Part shown: positions 51,692 through 60,505 of the stretch, piece after piece
How the letters are laid out: each line of letters opens with the position of its first letter
Position numbering within the stretch: position 1 is the first letter of the stretch
Program-made: the position numbers and the translations under genes
DNA from: Cypionkella psychrotolerans
GTDB taxonomy: Bacteria > Pseudomonadota > Alphaproteobacteria > Rhodobacterales > Rhodobacteraceae
DNA: 64,000 bases
NCBI RefSeq assembly: GCF_001294535.1
Contig: NZ_LGIC01000088.1
Span: forward strand, 106,378 to 170,377
Direction: 5' to 3'
The notes under the pieces: model-generated
The model's input: the letters and a program-made list of their open reading frames with translations, nothing else
Database searches by the model: none
What the model was told of the DNA's origin: nothing

Positions 51692-52885
51692 ATGAAAACG
51701 GATCAAAAACTGATAGGTTCCACGACCCGCCGCAGCCTGCTCAAAGTCGGCCTTGGCGGCGTCGCTTTGGCATCTTTAGGGATGCCGACAATTTTGCGTG
51801 CGGCAGAGCCGATCCGCATCGGCGTGCTGCAGCCGTTCTCCGGCGGCCTCGAACTGCTGGGCGAGCAAGGCGCGCAGGGCATCGAAATGGCGTTGCTCGA
51901 AGCCAATGCCGCAGGCGGCATTCTTGGCGGGCGGATGTTTGAAATCATCCGTGCTGACACCAAAACCGACCCTAAAACCGCCGTCGAAAAGTCCAACGAA
52001 CTCATCCGCGCGCAAAAGGTCGCGGCCGTGATCGGCCCGGTCACCAGCGCCGAGCGCGATGCCATCCGGTCGACCTATGAGCGTTTCAAGACCCCGTTGA
52101 TCTATGCAACGGACTATGAAGGCGGCGTTTGCAGCCAATATATCACCTGCTACAGCGCACTTCCGCAACATTCGGTCACCCCGCTTGTGCCATACGCTGT
52201 CGAGAATGTTGGCAAGGCGTTCTATTTGCTTGGCAGCGACTACATCTGGCCACAAAAGATGAATACGGCTTTCCGCGCCGAAGCGGAAAAAGCCGGCGCG
52301 ACAATCACAGGCGAAGAATATGGGGCATGGGGTTCCAAAGACTACACGCCGACGCTGCGCAAGATCGAGAGTTCGGGAGCCGATACGGTGGTGCTGACCA
52401 TCGTTGGTGGTGATGCCGTCACGTTCGTTAAGCAGTTCGCGGCATCGGCACTTAAGGGCAAAGTGCGAATCATCTTCTTTGGTTTCAGCGAAAACTATCT
52501 GTCGGGCCTGTCGGTGGAGGAAGCAGAAGGCATCGTCGGCACCGCAAACTTCATCGCCACGCTCGACAAACCAGAAGCCAAGGAATTTGTCGCCAAGGTC
52601 AAGGCCCGTTATGGCGACGCCGCAATCGTTTCAAATACGGTGGACGCCCACTATACCGCGACGCGCTTCCTCGTCGAAGGCCTGAAGAAGGCAGATTCTG
52701 ACCAGACCGATGCTTTCTCTGCGGCGATGCTCGACATGCCGATGATGTCTGGCAACGGCGAGGTACAACTCAGGTCCGCAGATCGGCATGCCGACCTCAA
52801 CATCCTGATTTTCGAAGCACGCGGCGGCAAGATGGAAGTGCTGAAAGATCTTGGGCGCATCATCGCACCCAGCCAGTGCTCCTGA
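51692..52885 (+). CDS. HAAT-family ABC transporter substrate-binding protein (urea/amide-type)
   Basis: A twin-arginine signal (TRRSLLKVGLGGVALASLGM) precedes a periplasmic-binding-protein type 1 domain (397 residues in all) with IRIGVLQPFSGGLELLGEQG and VAAVIGPVTSAERDAIR. The sequence resembles the branched-chain amino acid/urea/short-chain amide binding proteins (LivJ, UrtA, AmiC). It starts the five-gene importer run. The ligand is presumably the catabolic substrate of the island; the family binds amino acids, amides, urea and aromatic acids. Confidence 0.88.
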   Translation: MKTDQKLIGSTTRRSLLKVGLGGVALASLGMPTILRAAEPIRIGVLQPFSGGLELLGEQGAQGIEMALLEANAAGGILGGRMFEIIRADTKTDPKTAVEKSNELIRAQKVAAVIGPVTSAERDAIRSTYERFKTPLIYATDYEGGVCSQYITCYSALPQHSVTPLVPYAVENVGKAFYLLGSDYIWPQKMNTAFRAEAEKAGATITGEEYGAWGSKDYTPTLRKIESSGADTVVLTIVGGDAVTFVKQFAASALKGKVRIIFFGFSENYLSGLSVEEAEGIVGTANFIATLDKPEAKEFVAKVKARYGDAAIVSNTVDAHYTATRFLVEGLKKADSDQTDAFSAAMLDMPMMSGNGEVQLRSADRHADLNILIFEARGGKMEVLKDLGRIIAPSQCS

Positions 52886-52894
52886 GCGGTTTGC

Positions 52895-53650
52895 ATGGAA
52901 ACTACCCCTCAAATCCTTGAGGTCAAAGAGGTCACGATGCGCTTTGGCGGCATCGTGGCCTTGGACGGCCTTAATCTGTCGCTGCGGGCCGGAGAGTTGC
53001 GCTGCATTCTTGGTCCCAACGGCTGTGGAAAGACAACCTTGTTCAACGTCCTGACAGGCGCGCTGCGCCCGACCTCAGGAACCGTGAGCTTCCAAGGCGC
53101 AATGATCAGCGGAAAAAGTCCAGCAGCGATCGCGCGGCTCGGCATCTCGCGCAAATTTCAGGTGCCGGGGATCTATCCCGAGCTTTCTGTGATAGAAAAT
53201 ATCGCACTTCCGCTGGCGGCGGCGAACCGTCATCCCGGCGTGTGGTCCTTGCTTCGTCAGCGCCCAGACCGCGCCCGGATTGCAGAACTGATGGGCTTTG
53301 CAGGCCTGTCCCAGAAGGGGCATGTGACGGCTGCCGAATTGTCGCATGGCGAAAAGCAAAAGCTGGAAGTGATGATGCTTCTGGCCACCGATGCCGACCT
53401 TCTGCTGCTGGATGAACCGACCGCCGGGATGTCAAAGGGGGAAACCTCGGCCATTGCAGCGCTGATCCGCAAACTGACGTCGGAACTCGGAAAAACGGTG
53501 CTGGTCATCGAACACGATATGAACTTCGTACGCGAGCTTGATTGCCCGGTCACGGTCATGGCGCGCGGCACTGTTATTGCCGATGGCAGCTATGACGAAG
53601 TGCGCCACGATCCACGCGTGATCGAATGTTATCTCGGGCGGGCGGCATGA
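52895..53650 (+). CDS. HAAT ABC transporter ATP-binding protein (LivG type)
   Basis: The 251-residue ATPase has Walker A GPNGCGKTT, signature LSHGEKQKLEV and Walker B DLLLLDEPTAGMSKGE, ending in the LivG/UrtD style. LSHGEK(Q) is the signature variant common in UrtD-like proteins. It is 9 bp after the binding-protein gene and overlaps the second ATPase gene by four bases. Confidence 0.93.
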   Translation: METTPQILEVKEVTMRFGGIVALDGLNLSLRAGELRCILGPNGCGKTTLFNVLTGALRPTSGTVSFQGAMISGKSPAAIARLGISRKFQVPGIYPELSVIENIALPLAAANRHPGVWSLLRQRPDRARIAELMGFAGLSQKGHVTAAELSHGEKQKLEVMMLLATDADLLLLDEPTAGMSKGETSAIAALIRKLTSELGKTVLVIEHDMNFVRELDCPVTVMARGTVIADGSYDEVRHDPRVIECYLGRAA

Positions 53651-54357
53651 TGCTTGAAATCAATGGTTTGCACGCTGGATACCTTAAAGGAAGCCAGGTT
53701 CTCGATGGCCTGTCGATGAAAATTGGCAAGGGCGAGTCGGTTGCCATTCTGGGCCGCAACGGGATGGGAAAGACCACCCTGATGCGCACCCTGACCGGCC
53801 ATCTTAAACCCACGGCAGGCTCCATCCGCTTTGCAGGTGCCGACATAGCAGGTAAGCCGCCCTATCGCATCGCACGCGCCGGGATTGGCTATGTACCGCA
53901 AGGTCGGGATATTTTCAGTGATTTTACGGTCGAGGAAAATCTGCGCATGGGCGTGCTAGGCAAGCCGGGGCTCGGTTCGACTGTCCCTGACCTCGCCTTT
54001 GAGCTTTTCCCCATCTTGGCAGAGCGTCGCAACCAACGGGCAGGCACCATGTCAGGCGGGCAGCAGCAGCAGCTTGCTATCATGCGTGCCTTGCTTGGCA
54101 AGCCGGACCTTCTGATCCTCGACGAGCCCTCTGAAGGGATTCAGCCTTCGATTGTGCACGACATCGGCACCACGCTGCGGCGGTACGCCGACACCCATGG
54201 CCTGACGATCCTGCTGGTCGAGCAGAACCTCGATCTGGTGAACCTGCTCGCGCATCACGCATTGTTCATGGAGAACGGCACGATCGTCGAGCGGGTGGAT
54301 GACATTGCGCGCCTTCAGACCGACGCCGATCTCATCAACCGCTATCTGACCGTTTGA
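53647..54357 (+). CDS. HAAT ABC transporter ATP-binding protein (LivF type)
   Basis: Starting at the ATG that overlaps the LivG-type stop, this 236-residue ATPase has Walker A GRNGMGKTT, signature MSGGQQQQLAIMRAL and Walker B LLILDEPSEGIQPSIV. GRNGMGKTTL and EGIQPSI are typical of LivF/UrtE. It pairs with the previous ATPase to form the nucleotide-binding heterodimer. Confidence 0.93.
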   Translation: MMLEINGLHAGYLKGSQVLDGLSMKIGKGESVAILGRNGMGKTTLMRTLTGHLKPTAGSIRFAGADIAGKPPYRIARAGIGYVPQGRDIFSDFTVEENLRMGVLGKPGLGSTVPDLAFELFPILAERRNQRAGTMSGGQQQQLAIMRALLGKPDLLILDEPSEGIQPSIVHDIGTTLRRYADTHGLTILLVEQNLDLVNLLAHHALFMENGTIVERVDDIARLQTDADLINRYLTV

Positions 54358-54372
54358 CCCAAAGGAGCGCGA

Positions 54373-55227
54373 ATGGAACTCGTATTAACAATCGGCCTCG
54401 ATGCTCTCAGCTTCGTACTGACGCTGCTTCTGGTCACGCTTGGCCTTGTGATCGTGTATGGCATGATGAACGTGATCAACATGGCGCATGGCGAACTCTT
54501 TCTGCTGGGGGCCTATACTTTGGTGGCGGCGCAGTCGGCCGGGTTGCCATTCTGGGCCGGCGTTCTACTGGCCATGCTTGTGGTGGGGCTCGCCGGGTTG
54601 CTGATTGAGGAATTGGTGATACGGCATGTCTATGGCAGGCCAATCGACACGATCCTTGCGACCTGGGGCTTGTCAATTGCCATCAAGCAACTGATCATTA
54701 TTGTGTTCGGGCCAGCCGCGATCAGCCTCACAAACCCGCTGCCGGGATCGGTCTCGGTGCTGGGCATAGATTATCCCGCCTATCGGCTGGTGATTATGGC
54801 AGTGTCGGCATTTCTGGCTGCCACCGTCTATCTGGTGTTGTTTCGCACCTCGATCGGGCTTCAGATCCGGTCCGTCATTGCCAATCGTGGCATGGCCGGA
54901 TCATTGGGCGTGAACACCCGCTTGATGGATCGCGGCACCTTCGCGGTTGGCGCAGCACTGGCCGGCATAGCCGGCGCTGTGATGGCTCCGATCATGAGCG
55001 TTGATCCCCAGATGGGTGTCGGTTTTCTGATCCCCGCTTTCCTTGCCGTGCTTGTCGGGGGGCTGAATTCGTTGCTCGGTGCCGTGATCGGGGCCGGGAT
55101 CATCGGCGGCGCCTCCACCACGCTTTCAAGCGGTATGGCGCAAGCCACCGCCCAGATTTGCGTCTTCGTCATCGCCATTGTCGTCATCCGGCTGTTTCCG
55201 AATGGCTTGTCGAAGGGATTCCGTTAA
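54373..55227 (+). CDS. HAAT ABC transporter permease (LivH type)
   Basis: The 284-residue inner-membrane protein has about eight helices and the family blocks VYGMMNVINMAHGELFLLGAY (residues ~31-51, shown only by position) and VLVGGLNSLLGAVIGAGIIGG. AAAGGAGCG precedes the ATG at 54373. Its stop overlaps the LivM-type start by one base. Confidence 0.92.
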   Translation: MELVLTIGLDALSFVLTLLLVTLGLVIVYGMMNVINMAHGELFLLGAYTLVAAQSAGLPFWAGVLLAMLVVGLAGLLIEELVIRHVYGRPIDTILATWGLSIAIKQLIIIVFGPAAISLTNPLPGSVSVLGIDYPAYRLVIMAVSAFLAATVYLVLFRTSIGLQIRSVIANRGMAGSLGVNTRLMDRGTFAVGAALAGIAGAVMAPIMSVDPQMGVGFLIPAFLAVLVGGLNSLLGAVIGAGIIGGASTTLSSGMAQATAQICVFVIAIVVIRLFPNGLSKGFR

Positions 55228-56189
55228 TGACTCGCCGCTTGCCACTGTTCTTGACCATCGGCATCTGGGTCTTGTTGCTACTTGCGCCTTTGGCCCTTGA
55301 CGACTGGCGCATCAGCCAACTCGCGCAATTTTTGACCTATGGGCTCTTTGCGCTCAGTCTGGCGTTCATCTGGGGGCAAGCCGGTATTCTTTGTTTCGGC
55401 CAGGCGATTTTCTTCGGCATCGGCGCTTATCTGATGGCGCTGATCACCTTGGGCAAGCTGCCACTGCTGGGAGAAAGCCAGTGGACGGGTATCATCCTAG
55501 GTGCTGTCGGGGGCGGAGTCGGAGCCTTCGGCTTGGCACTTTTCATGCTGGGCGGGCGCGGACTGTCCGGCGCGCATCTTGCAATCGTGACCCTCTGCGC
55601 CGCCGTTGTGGCCGAAGTTGCCGCCCAACGCTGGGATTTCATTGGCGGTTTCAATGGCTTGCTTGGCGTGCCGCCACTCGTAGCGCCCTACACACGCGAC
55701 GACATGTTCCTTAGCTCGAACGAGACTTACTTCCTCGTGCTTGCAATCGTCATGGCCGTCTATCTGTTGCTGCTTCTAATCAGCCGATCATCATTTGGAA
55801 CTCTACTTGCGGCGATCCGCAGCAACGAAAACCGGACGCGCTACTTTGGCTTTGATGTAACAGTCGCAAAACTGTTCGCCTTTTCGTTGGCGGGGATGAT
55901 TTCCGGGCTGGCAGGGGCCTTGTTTACGGCGCAGTTCGGCTTCGTGTCGCCTCCGCTTGTCGGTTTTGGTCTTTCTACCGAAGTGCTGATTTGGGTCGCT
56001 GTCGGGGGGCGCGAGGTTTTGCTTGCGGCCTTTGTTGGTGCCATATTTGTGCGCTGGGTCGAAAACCTGCTGTCGGACAAGCTGGGGCAATACTGGCTGC
56101 TGGCGATGGGCCTGATGTTCATCTTCGTGGTCATTCTTGCGCCGCGCGGTTTGTTCGGGCGCATCCTGAATCTGTCGAAATCCCGCTAA
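55227..56189 (+). CDS. HAAT ABC transporter permease (LivM type)
   Basis: The ATG at 55227 shares a base with the LivH stop and gives 320 residues. Around nine hydrophobic helices and the LivM blocks FIWGQAGILCFGQAIFFGIGAY and RSNENRTRYFGFDV (cytoplasmic coupling region) are present. It completes the importer: binding protein, two ATPases and two permeases. Confidence 0.92.
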   Translation: MTRRLPLFLTIGIWVLLLLAPLALDDWRISQLAQFLTYGLFALSLAFIWGQAGILCFGQAIFFGIGAYLMALITLGKLPLLGESQWTGIILGAVGGGVGAFGLALFMLGGRGLSGAHLAIVTLCAAVVAEVAAQRWDFIGGFNGLLGVPPLVAPYTRDDMFLSSNETYFLVLAIVMAVYLLLLLISRSSFGTLLAAIRSNENRTRYFGFDVTVAKLFAFSLAGMISGLAGALFTAQFGFVSPPLVGFGLSTEVLIWVAVGGREVLLAAFVGAIFVRWVENLLSDKLGQYWLLAMGLMFIFVVILAPRGLFGRILNLSKSR

Positions 56190-56229
56190 CAGCCCGGCCT
56201 AAGGGCACACCCATCTGTACAAATCATCG

Positions 56230-56279
56230 GGTCAGACCATGACCTGATGGCTTGCTTCTACATGCCGATTTTTATCGGC
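56230..56279. other. Two small hairpins before fdxA
   Basis: GGTCA-gacca-TGACC (56230-56244) and GCCGAT-TTTT-ATCGGC (56264-56279) lie in the 121-bp gap between the importer and fdxA. They may be a weak terminator/leader structure or a regulator site. No T-run follows either. Confidence 0.35.
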
Positions 56280-56310
56280 GCTGCACTTCCACGAAGAGGG
56301 ACCATTCAAG

Positions 56311-56643
56311 ATGACATATGTTGTCGCAGAGGCCTGCATCCGCTGCAAATATCAAGACTGCGTTGAGGTCTGCCCCGTCGACTGCTTTTATGAAGGCGAA
56401 AATATGCTCGTCATCCACCCGGATGAATGCATCGATTGCGCCGTGTGCGAGCCGGAATGTCCGGTGGATGCGATCAAACCGGATACGGAAGCCGACATGG
56501 AGTATTGGCTGGCGATCAACCGACGTTTCGCCGAGCTTTGGCCGAACATTAACAGCAAAGGCGCGCCTCCGGCCGATCATGATGTCTGGGCAACGGTCAG
56601 CGGCAAACGCGAAGAATTAAGCAGTCTTCCCGCCGCACGCTGA
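56311..56643 (+). CDS. fdxA: Ferredoxin, seven-iron FdxA type
   Basis: The 110-residue ferredoxin has the FdxA pattern [19 protein letters not shown] (3Fe-4S plus the last ligand) and [18 protein letters not shown] (4Fe-4S), with the long C-terminal extension of the Azotobacter-type seven-iron ferredoxins. It can carry low-potential electrons. In this island it could link the ferredoxin reductase at 46211 to the 6-hydroxynicotinate-reductase-like protein or to the Rieske oxygenase. Confidence 0.93.
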   Translation: MTYVVAEACIRCKYQDCVEVCPVDCFYEGENMLVIHPDECIDCAVCEPECPVDAIKPDTEADMEYWLAINRRFAELWPNINSKGAPPADHDVWATVSGKREELSSLPAAR

Positions 56644-56827
56644 CACGGGCGGCATGGAATGGCGATGCAAAGCCCGGCTGTGCGCAGCAAGAGGGTAGGC
56701 ACAATACGTCACGGCGCCAGCGCGCAAAACAACAGCTGCAGAAAAGTGGGGCGCAATCTGAGTCGATGCCTCGCCGCGCATTCTTCACCATTTTCCGCGT
56801 TCAACTGTTGCACGAACGCGATTTTTG

Positions 56828-56893
56828 TTGACCGAATCAGCAATCAAGAAAATAGTTCGTTCACTAACTATAGTATTTCGCCCACTAACTATA
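56828..56893 (+). promoter_or_regulatory. Promoter and repeated operator of the Rieske oxygenase gene
   Basis: TTGACC (56828-56833), a 17-bp spacer and AATAGT (56851-56856) make a plausible promoter. Overlapping it are two direct copies of TTCG-N3-ACTAACTATA, with ACTAACTATA at 56863-56872 and 56884-56893, spaced 21 bp (two helical turns). The first includes GTTCG-TTC-ACTAA, the reverse complement of the site at 46170-46182. Confidence 0.65.
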
Positions 56894-56929
56894 TGGTGTC
56901 GGCAACCGACAAGCCTGGAGGAAAAGCAT

Positions 56930-58000
56930 ATGACGACACTTGTCCGCAACGCATGGTACGTTGCCGCCTGGTCATCGGAAGTCGACGAACAACTGCGTCG
57001 TTTTGTAATCTTGGAAGATCCCGTTCTGCTTTTCCGTCGCACCGACGGACGTATCGCGGCTCTGGCAGACCGTTGCCCGCACCGCCTTCTGCCTCTGCAC
57101 AAGGGCAAGCGGATCGGCGACACTGTGCAATGTGGCTACCATGGGCTTACGTTTGATGCCGACGGCAAATGCGTGCGCGTCCCGGGGCAAGACAAGGTGC
57201 CGACTGCCGCTTATGTCGACGCCTATCCTGTGGAAGAGCGTCACGGCATCGTCTGGATCTGGATGGGCGACAAAGAGCGCGCGGATCCGGCCACGATCTT
57301 CAGCCTTCCCCAATTCGACGACGCAGCTTGGCATATGCACCACGGCGGCGCGTTGCATATCAAGTCGAACTATCTGAACGTGGCGGAAAACCTTGTCGAT
57401 CCGGCCCATGTCAGTTTTGTCCATCCGACAACATTGGGCAACTCGGCCTCAGAAAATGTTCCGGTCCATATCTCGACCGATGGCGATGCCATCGTCGCGT
57501 GGCGCTGGATTCGCAACTCTGAACCGATCGGCTTTTTCAAGGCGTTTGGCGGCTTTACCGGCAATGTCGATCGCTGGCATTACTATTACCTCCACCTACC
57601 CTGCACCGCCTACATTGATTTCGGCTCGGCGGATGCCGGGCTGGAGATTGCAGAGGATGAACGCGATCGTGGCAACCGCGTTTTCGCCCTGCACTTCCTG
57701 ACACCGGTGGATGAAAACTACACGATTGACCGCTGGATGCACCTGCGCAACACAGCCATTGATACCGAAGAAGCCTCGGTCAAGATCGACCGGATGTTTG
57801 AGATCGCCTTCTCTGAGGACAAGGAAATCCTTGAGGCGGTTCACGCCGAAGAACAGCGACCGAAAAAACGCCGCCCGATCCGCATCGCTATTGATCGCGG
57901 ACCAATGGTCTACCGCAAGCGCATTGCCGAAATGCTGGAGCGTGAGCGCACCGAAGATGCCTCGGCACCCGGCAATGGCGCCTATGTTTTCCACGACTGA
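56930..58000 (+). CDS. Rieske non-heme iron oxygenase, VanA-like
   Basis: The ATG at 56930 follows GGAGGA and gives 356 residues. The Rieske centre is Cys49-x-His51-x16-Cys68-x2-His71; the mononuclear iron site is Asp157-x2-His160-x4-His165 in LVDPAHVSFVHP. This single-subunit type resembles vanillate O-demethylase and other demethylating or ring-hydroxylating monooxygenases. Electrons come from the reductase encoded at 58155. The substrate is probably the compound imported by the neighbouring transporter; N- or O-demethylation and ring hydroxylation are both possible. Confidence 0.9.
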   Translation: MTTLVRNAWYVAAWSSEVDEQLRRFVILEDPVLLFRRTDGRIAALADRCPHRLLPLHKGKRIGDTVQCGYHGLTFDADGKCVRVPGQDKVPTAAYVDAYPVEERHGIVWIWMGDKERADPATIFSLPQFDDAAWHMHHGGALHIKSNYLNVAENLVDPAHVSFVHPTTLGNSASENVPVHISTDGDAIVAWRWIRNSEPIGFFKAFGGFTGNVDRWHYYYLHLPCTAYIDFGSADAGLEIAEDERDRGNRVFALHFLTPVDENYTIDRWMHLRNTAIDTEEASVKIDRMFEIAFSEDKEILEAVHAEEQRPKKRRPIRIAIDRGPMVYRKRIAEMLERERTEDASAPGNGAYVFHD

Positions 58001-58154
58001 ACGCGGCAGGGGATGGGCCGACATCTGTTGGTCCATCCCCTGCGGATACAGAAGATTGCGCGCGCAACTGTGGCATACGAAGGCCCGCCGCGCAGACAGG
58101 GCCAGCTCAGGCGGGCGCTTCCCGCCGCTGCAGCTCTCATCCAGAGGAGTTGAC

Positions 58155-59216
58155 ATGACCACATCCGCGCCAGCACAGAATGCAGGACGCAACGACTTGA
58201 ACCTTGTGGTCGCCGACCGCGTCCAGGAAAGCCGCAATGTCGTGTCCTTTGTGCTGCGCGCCACTACGGGCGAGCCATTGGCATCGTTCCGGGCCGGACA
58301 ACATTTGCCGCTGCGGCTGGGTCTTCACGGTCGCAATATTGCCACCTACACGCTGTCTTCTGCCGAAGATGCGACCGACAGCTATCGGATCAGCGTAAAG
58401 TTAGAGCCGAACGGCCTTGGCGGCTCTCGCTTCCTGCACCAACAGGCCCAGATCGGAACCGTGCTGCGCACTGCCGCGCCGCGTGGCAGTTTCGTTCTGG
58501 AAGCCGCGCCAAACCCGGTCGTGCTGATCACCGGTGGGATCGGGGTCACCCCGGCCATCTCGATGCTGCACGCCTTGGCGCGGCAAGCCGGGCGCGAGGT
58601 CTATTTCATCCATGCCTGCAATGACCGCAGCGAACATTCGTTTGCCGATGAGGTTCAAGCCCTCGCCGCGAACCGCCCTTGGGTGCGCGTATTCAACGCC
58701 TATGCGACGGGCACCGAGAAAGATATCCGATCCGGCCATTGCCATCATCTTGGCTTCGTTGACCGGAATGTCCTGCGCCGTCTGCTGCCGCTTGACGATT
58801 ATCACGTCTATCTTTGCGGTCCGCCCGGTTTCATGACCGCGATAGAGACCGCTTTGCAGAGCCTTGGCGTCACAAAAGCCGCGGTCCGCCGAGAGGTGTT
58901 CGGACAAGCCGCGCTCAACCCACCCGTTGCCGAAACCCCAGCCACCAAAAGTGATGCACGCGGGAAAACCATCGAATTCACCCGGTCGGGCCTGAAGGTC
59001 GCTTGGAGCGACAGCTTTACCAGCCTGCTCGATTTTGCCGAAGCACAGGGGCTTGAGCCAGAGTTCAGCTGTCGGGCCGGTGTTTGCGGAAATTGCGCCT
59101 GCCGTTTGCTCGCGGGTGAAGTCGATTATGCCACCGAACCACTTGATTGGCCCGCTGATGGTCAGGTGCTTCTGTGTTGCTCCCGGCCAAACGGGCATAT
59201 TGCTCTCGACCTTTGA
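58155..59216 (+). CDS. Oxygenase reductase, VanB-like (FAD/NAD plus 2Fe-2S)
   Basis: The ATG at 58155 after AGAGGAG gives 353 residues. The N-terminal flavin domain holds TYTLSSAE, then the NAD domain ITGGIGVTPAISML and YLCGPPGFM. The C-terminal plant-type ferredoxin domain has CRAGVCGNCACRLL (C-x4-C-x2-C) and the last ligand near VLLCCSRP. This domain order is that of class IA reductases of VanB type. It serves the Rieske protein encoded 154 bp upstream. No other reductase-type gene is paired with that oxygenase. Confidence 0.92.
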   Translation: MTTSAPAQNAGRNDLNLVVADRVQESRNVVSFVLRATTGEPLASFRAGQHLPLRLGLHGRNIATYTLSSAEDATDSYRISVKLEPNGLGGSRFLHQQAQIGTVLRTAAPRGSFVLEAAPNPVVLITGGIGVTPAISMLHALARQAGREVYFIHACNDRSEHSFADEVQALAANRPWVRVFNAYATGTEKDIRSGHCHHLGFVDRNVLRRLLPLDDYHVYLCGPPGFMTAIETALQSLGVTKAAVRREVFGQAALNPPVAETPATKSDARGKTIEFTRSGLKVAWSDSFTSLLDFAEAQGLEPEFSCRAGVCGNCACRLLAGEVDYATEPLDWPADGQVLLCCSRPNGHIALDL

Positions 59217-59289
59217 CGAGGGCGGGCACAGAATATGAGCAGCGTTTTTCTTGCCGTCCCCCCCATCTTCGCAGCCAATGGAGCCTTCG

Positions 59290-60012
59290 ATGCAGAACTA
59301 TAACTTCGACCTTGATATAGTGTCTCGCATTCAAGCGACACGCGGCACCACCCGGTTGATGGATCGGCTTGATCCATCAACCACTGCGCATGTGGTCATT
59401 GATTTGCAAGCGGGTTTCATGCGCGAGGGGGCCCTGCTTGAAGTGCCCGATGCCCGGGGGATCGTGCCAGCGGTCAATGCCATCTCTAAGGCGCTGCGCG
59501 CCGCAGGCGGCTTGGTGGCATTCACGCGCTTTGCCTTTTTGAAGGATGAACCCGCCTATTGGAACGTATTCTACAGCCGCTTTCTGGACGGCAAACGTGC
59601 CGCCGCCCAGATGGAGGCTTTCTCGCCGGGCTCGCCGGATCTTGAACTCTGGGCAGGGCTTGACGTGGGCAAGGCCGATCTGGTGGCAGACAAGACCCGC
59701 TACAGCGCGTTCACCCATGGCACCTGTGATCTTGATGCAGCCCTTAGAGCGCGCGGGATCAAGACGCTTATCATCACGGGAACGATGACAAACTGCTGCT
59801 GCGAATCGACCGCACGCGATGCGATGCAGTTGGGCTACGACGTGATCTTCGCCTCTGACGCCACCGCAACCCTCACAGCCGCAGAGCAGAAAGCTACCCT
59901 GATGAATATGGCGATGCTCTTTGCAGAATTGGCAACGGCCGCAGAAATCGTTGCCGTCCTTCGGGCGCAAGTGGCGGCTAAAAGCACCATCCCGGCATCT
60001 GCTGAAGCGTGA
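59290..60012 (+). CDS. Isochorismatase-fold cysteine hydrolase 2
   Basis: The ATG at 59290 (GGAG upstream, MQNYNFDLD) gives 240 residues. Asp is in HVVIDLQAGFM, Lys in VADKTRYSAF and Cys in TGTMTNCCCESTARDAMQ. It is longer than hydrolase 1 and more like the maleamate/N-carbamoylsarcosine amidase group in layout, with three consecutive cysteines at the active site. It lies 73 bp after the reductase and is the last gene of the island before the right IS5-type remnant. Confidence 0.87.
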   Translation: MQNYNFDLDIVSRIQATRGTTRLMDRLDPSTTAHVVIDLQAGFMREGALLEVPDARGIVPAVNAISKALRAAGGLVAFTRFAFLKDEPAYWNVFYSRFLDGKRAAAQMEAFSPGSPDLELWAGLDVGKADLVADKTRYSAFTHGTCDLDAALRARGIKTLIITGTMTNCCCESTARDAMQLGYDVIFASDATATLTAAEQKATLMNMAMLFAELATAAEIVAVLRAQVAAKSTIPASAEA

Positions 60013-60180
60013 TCTTCCCGTCGCCGGCAAGCCCGCTCGATCTTCGATCGCAATGCGCTGATGGATCAGGCTTCATCCTCTGACCAGCTTCGGGCGAAAC
60101 GAGCAGATCTCGCCTGAAGCTGGCACGACATCTCGTCCGATTAAAATCGGCATCCGGTGGATCTCGGAGAACTACAGCAT

Positions 60181-60418
60181 GGCTCTGTTGCACAAATCCC
60201 CTGAGGGATTCATCTGGTGAATCCAGCGTGGTAGCTGGGCGGCATGAGCAGACCCACACCCCGCCTACAAGACCCAGAACTGGCCGAGCAACAACGAAGC
60301 GCTCAAGCGCCGCGGCTCGCTGACGATCCATTGGCCGGTAGGCGATTGCCTGCAATCGGCGTAAGGCTGGTTCGATCCCGCCATGACCTGGGAAGAGGCA
60401 CCGACTGGCATCCTATGC
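60181..60418 (+). mobile_element. IS5-family remnant at the right edge of the catabolic island
   Basis: The terminal sequence GGCTCTGTTGCACAAATC (60181-60198) is identical to the right end of the element at 45032-46077. A rightward transposase start follows at 60244 (MSRPTP, then in another frame NWPSNNEALKRRGSL). It is frameshifted at once, has an in-frame stop, and homology fades after WFDPAMTWEE. The far end is missing. It is a related but not identical element, inverted relative to the left copy. Confidence 0.8.
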
Positions 60419-60505
60419 GAACATGCCCTGTCCGTTGTCGATTTGCCGGAAATTAGGAGCCTGGACACCTAGTTTGGGCTGCGGAGCAGAACTGATCATT
60501 CCTTT

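Noticed and set aside
56264..56279. GCCGAT-TTTT-ATCGGC as a terminator for the importer operon
   Set aside because: The stem is only 6 bp and no T-run follows, so it is recorded as a hairpin of unknown role.
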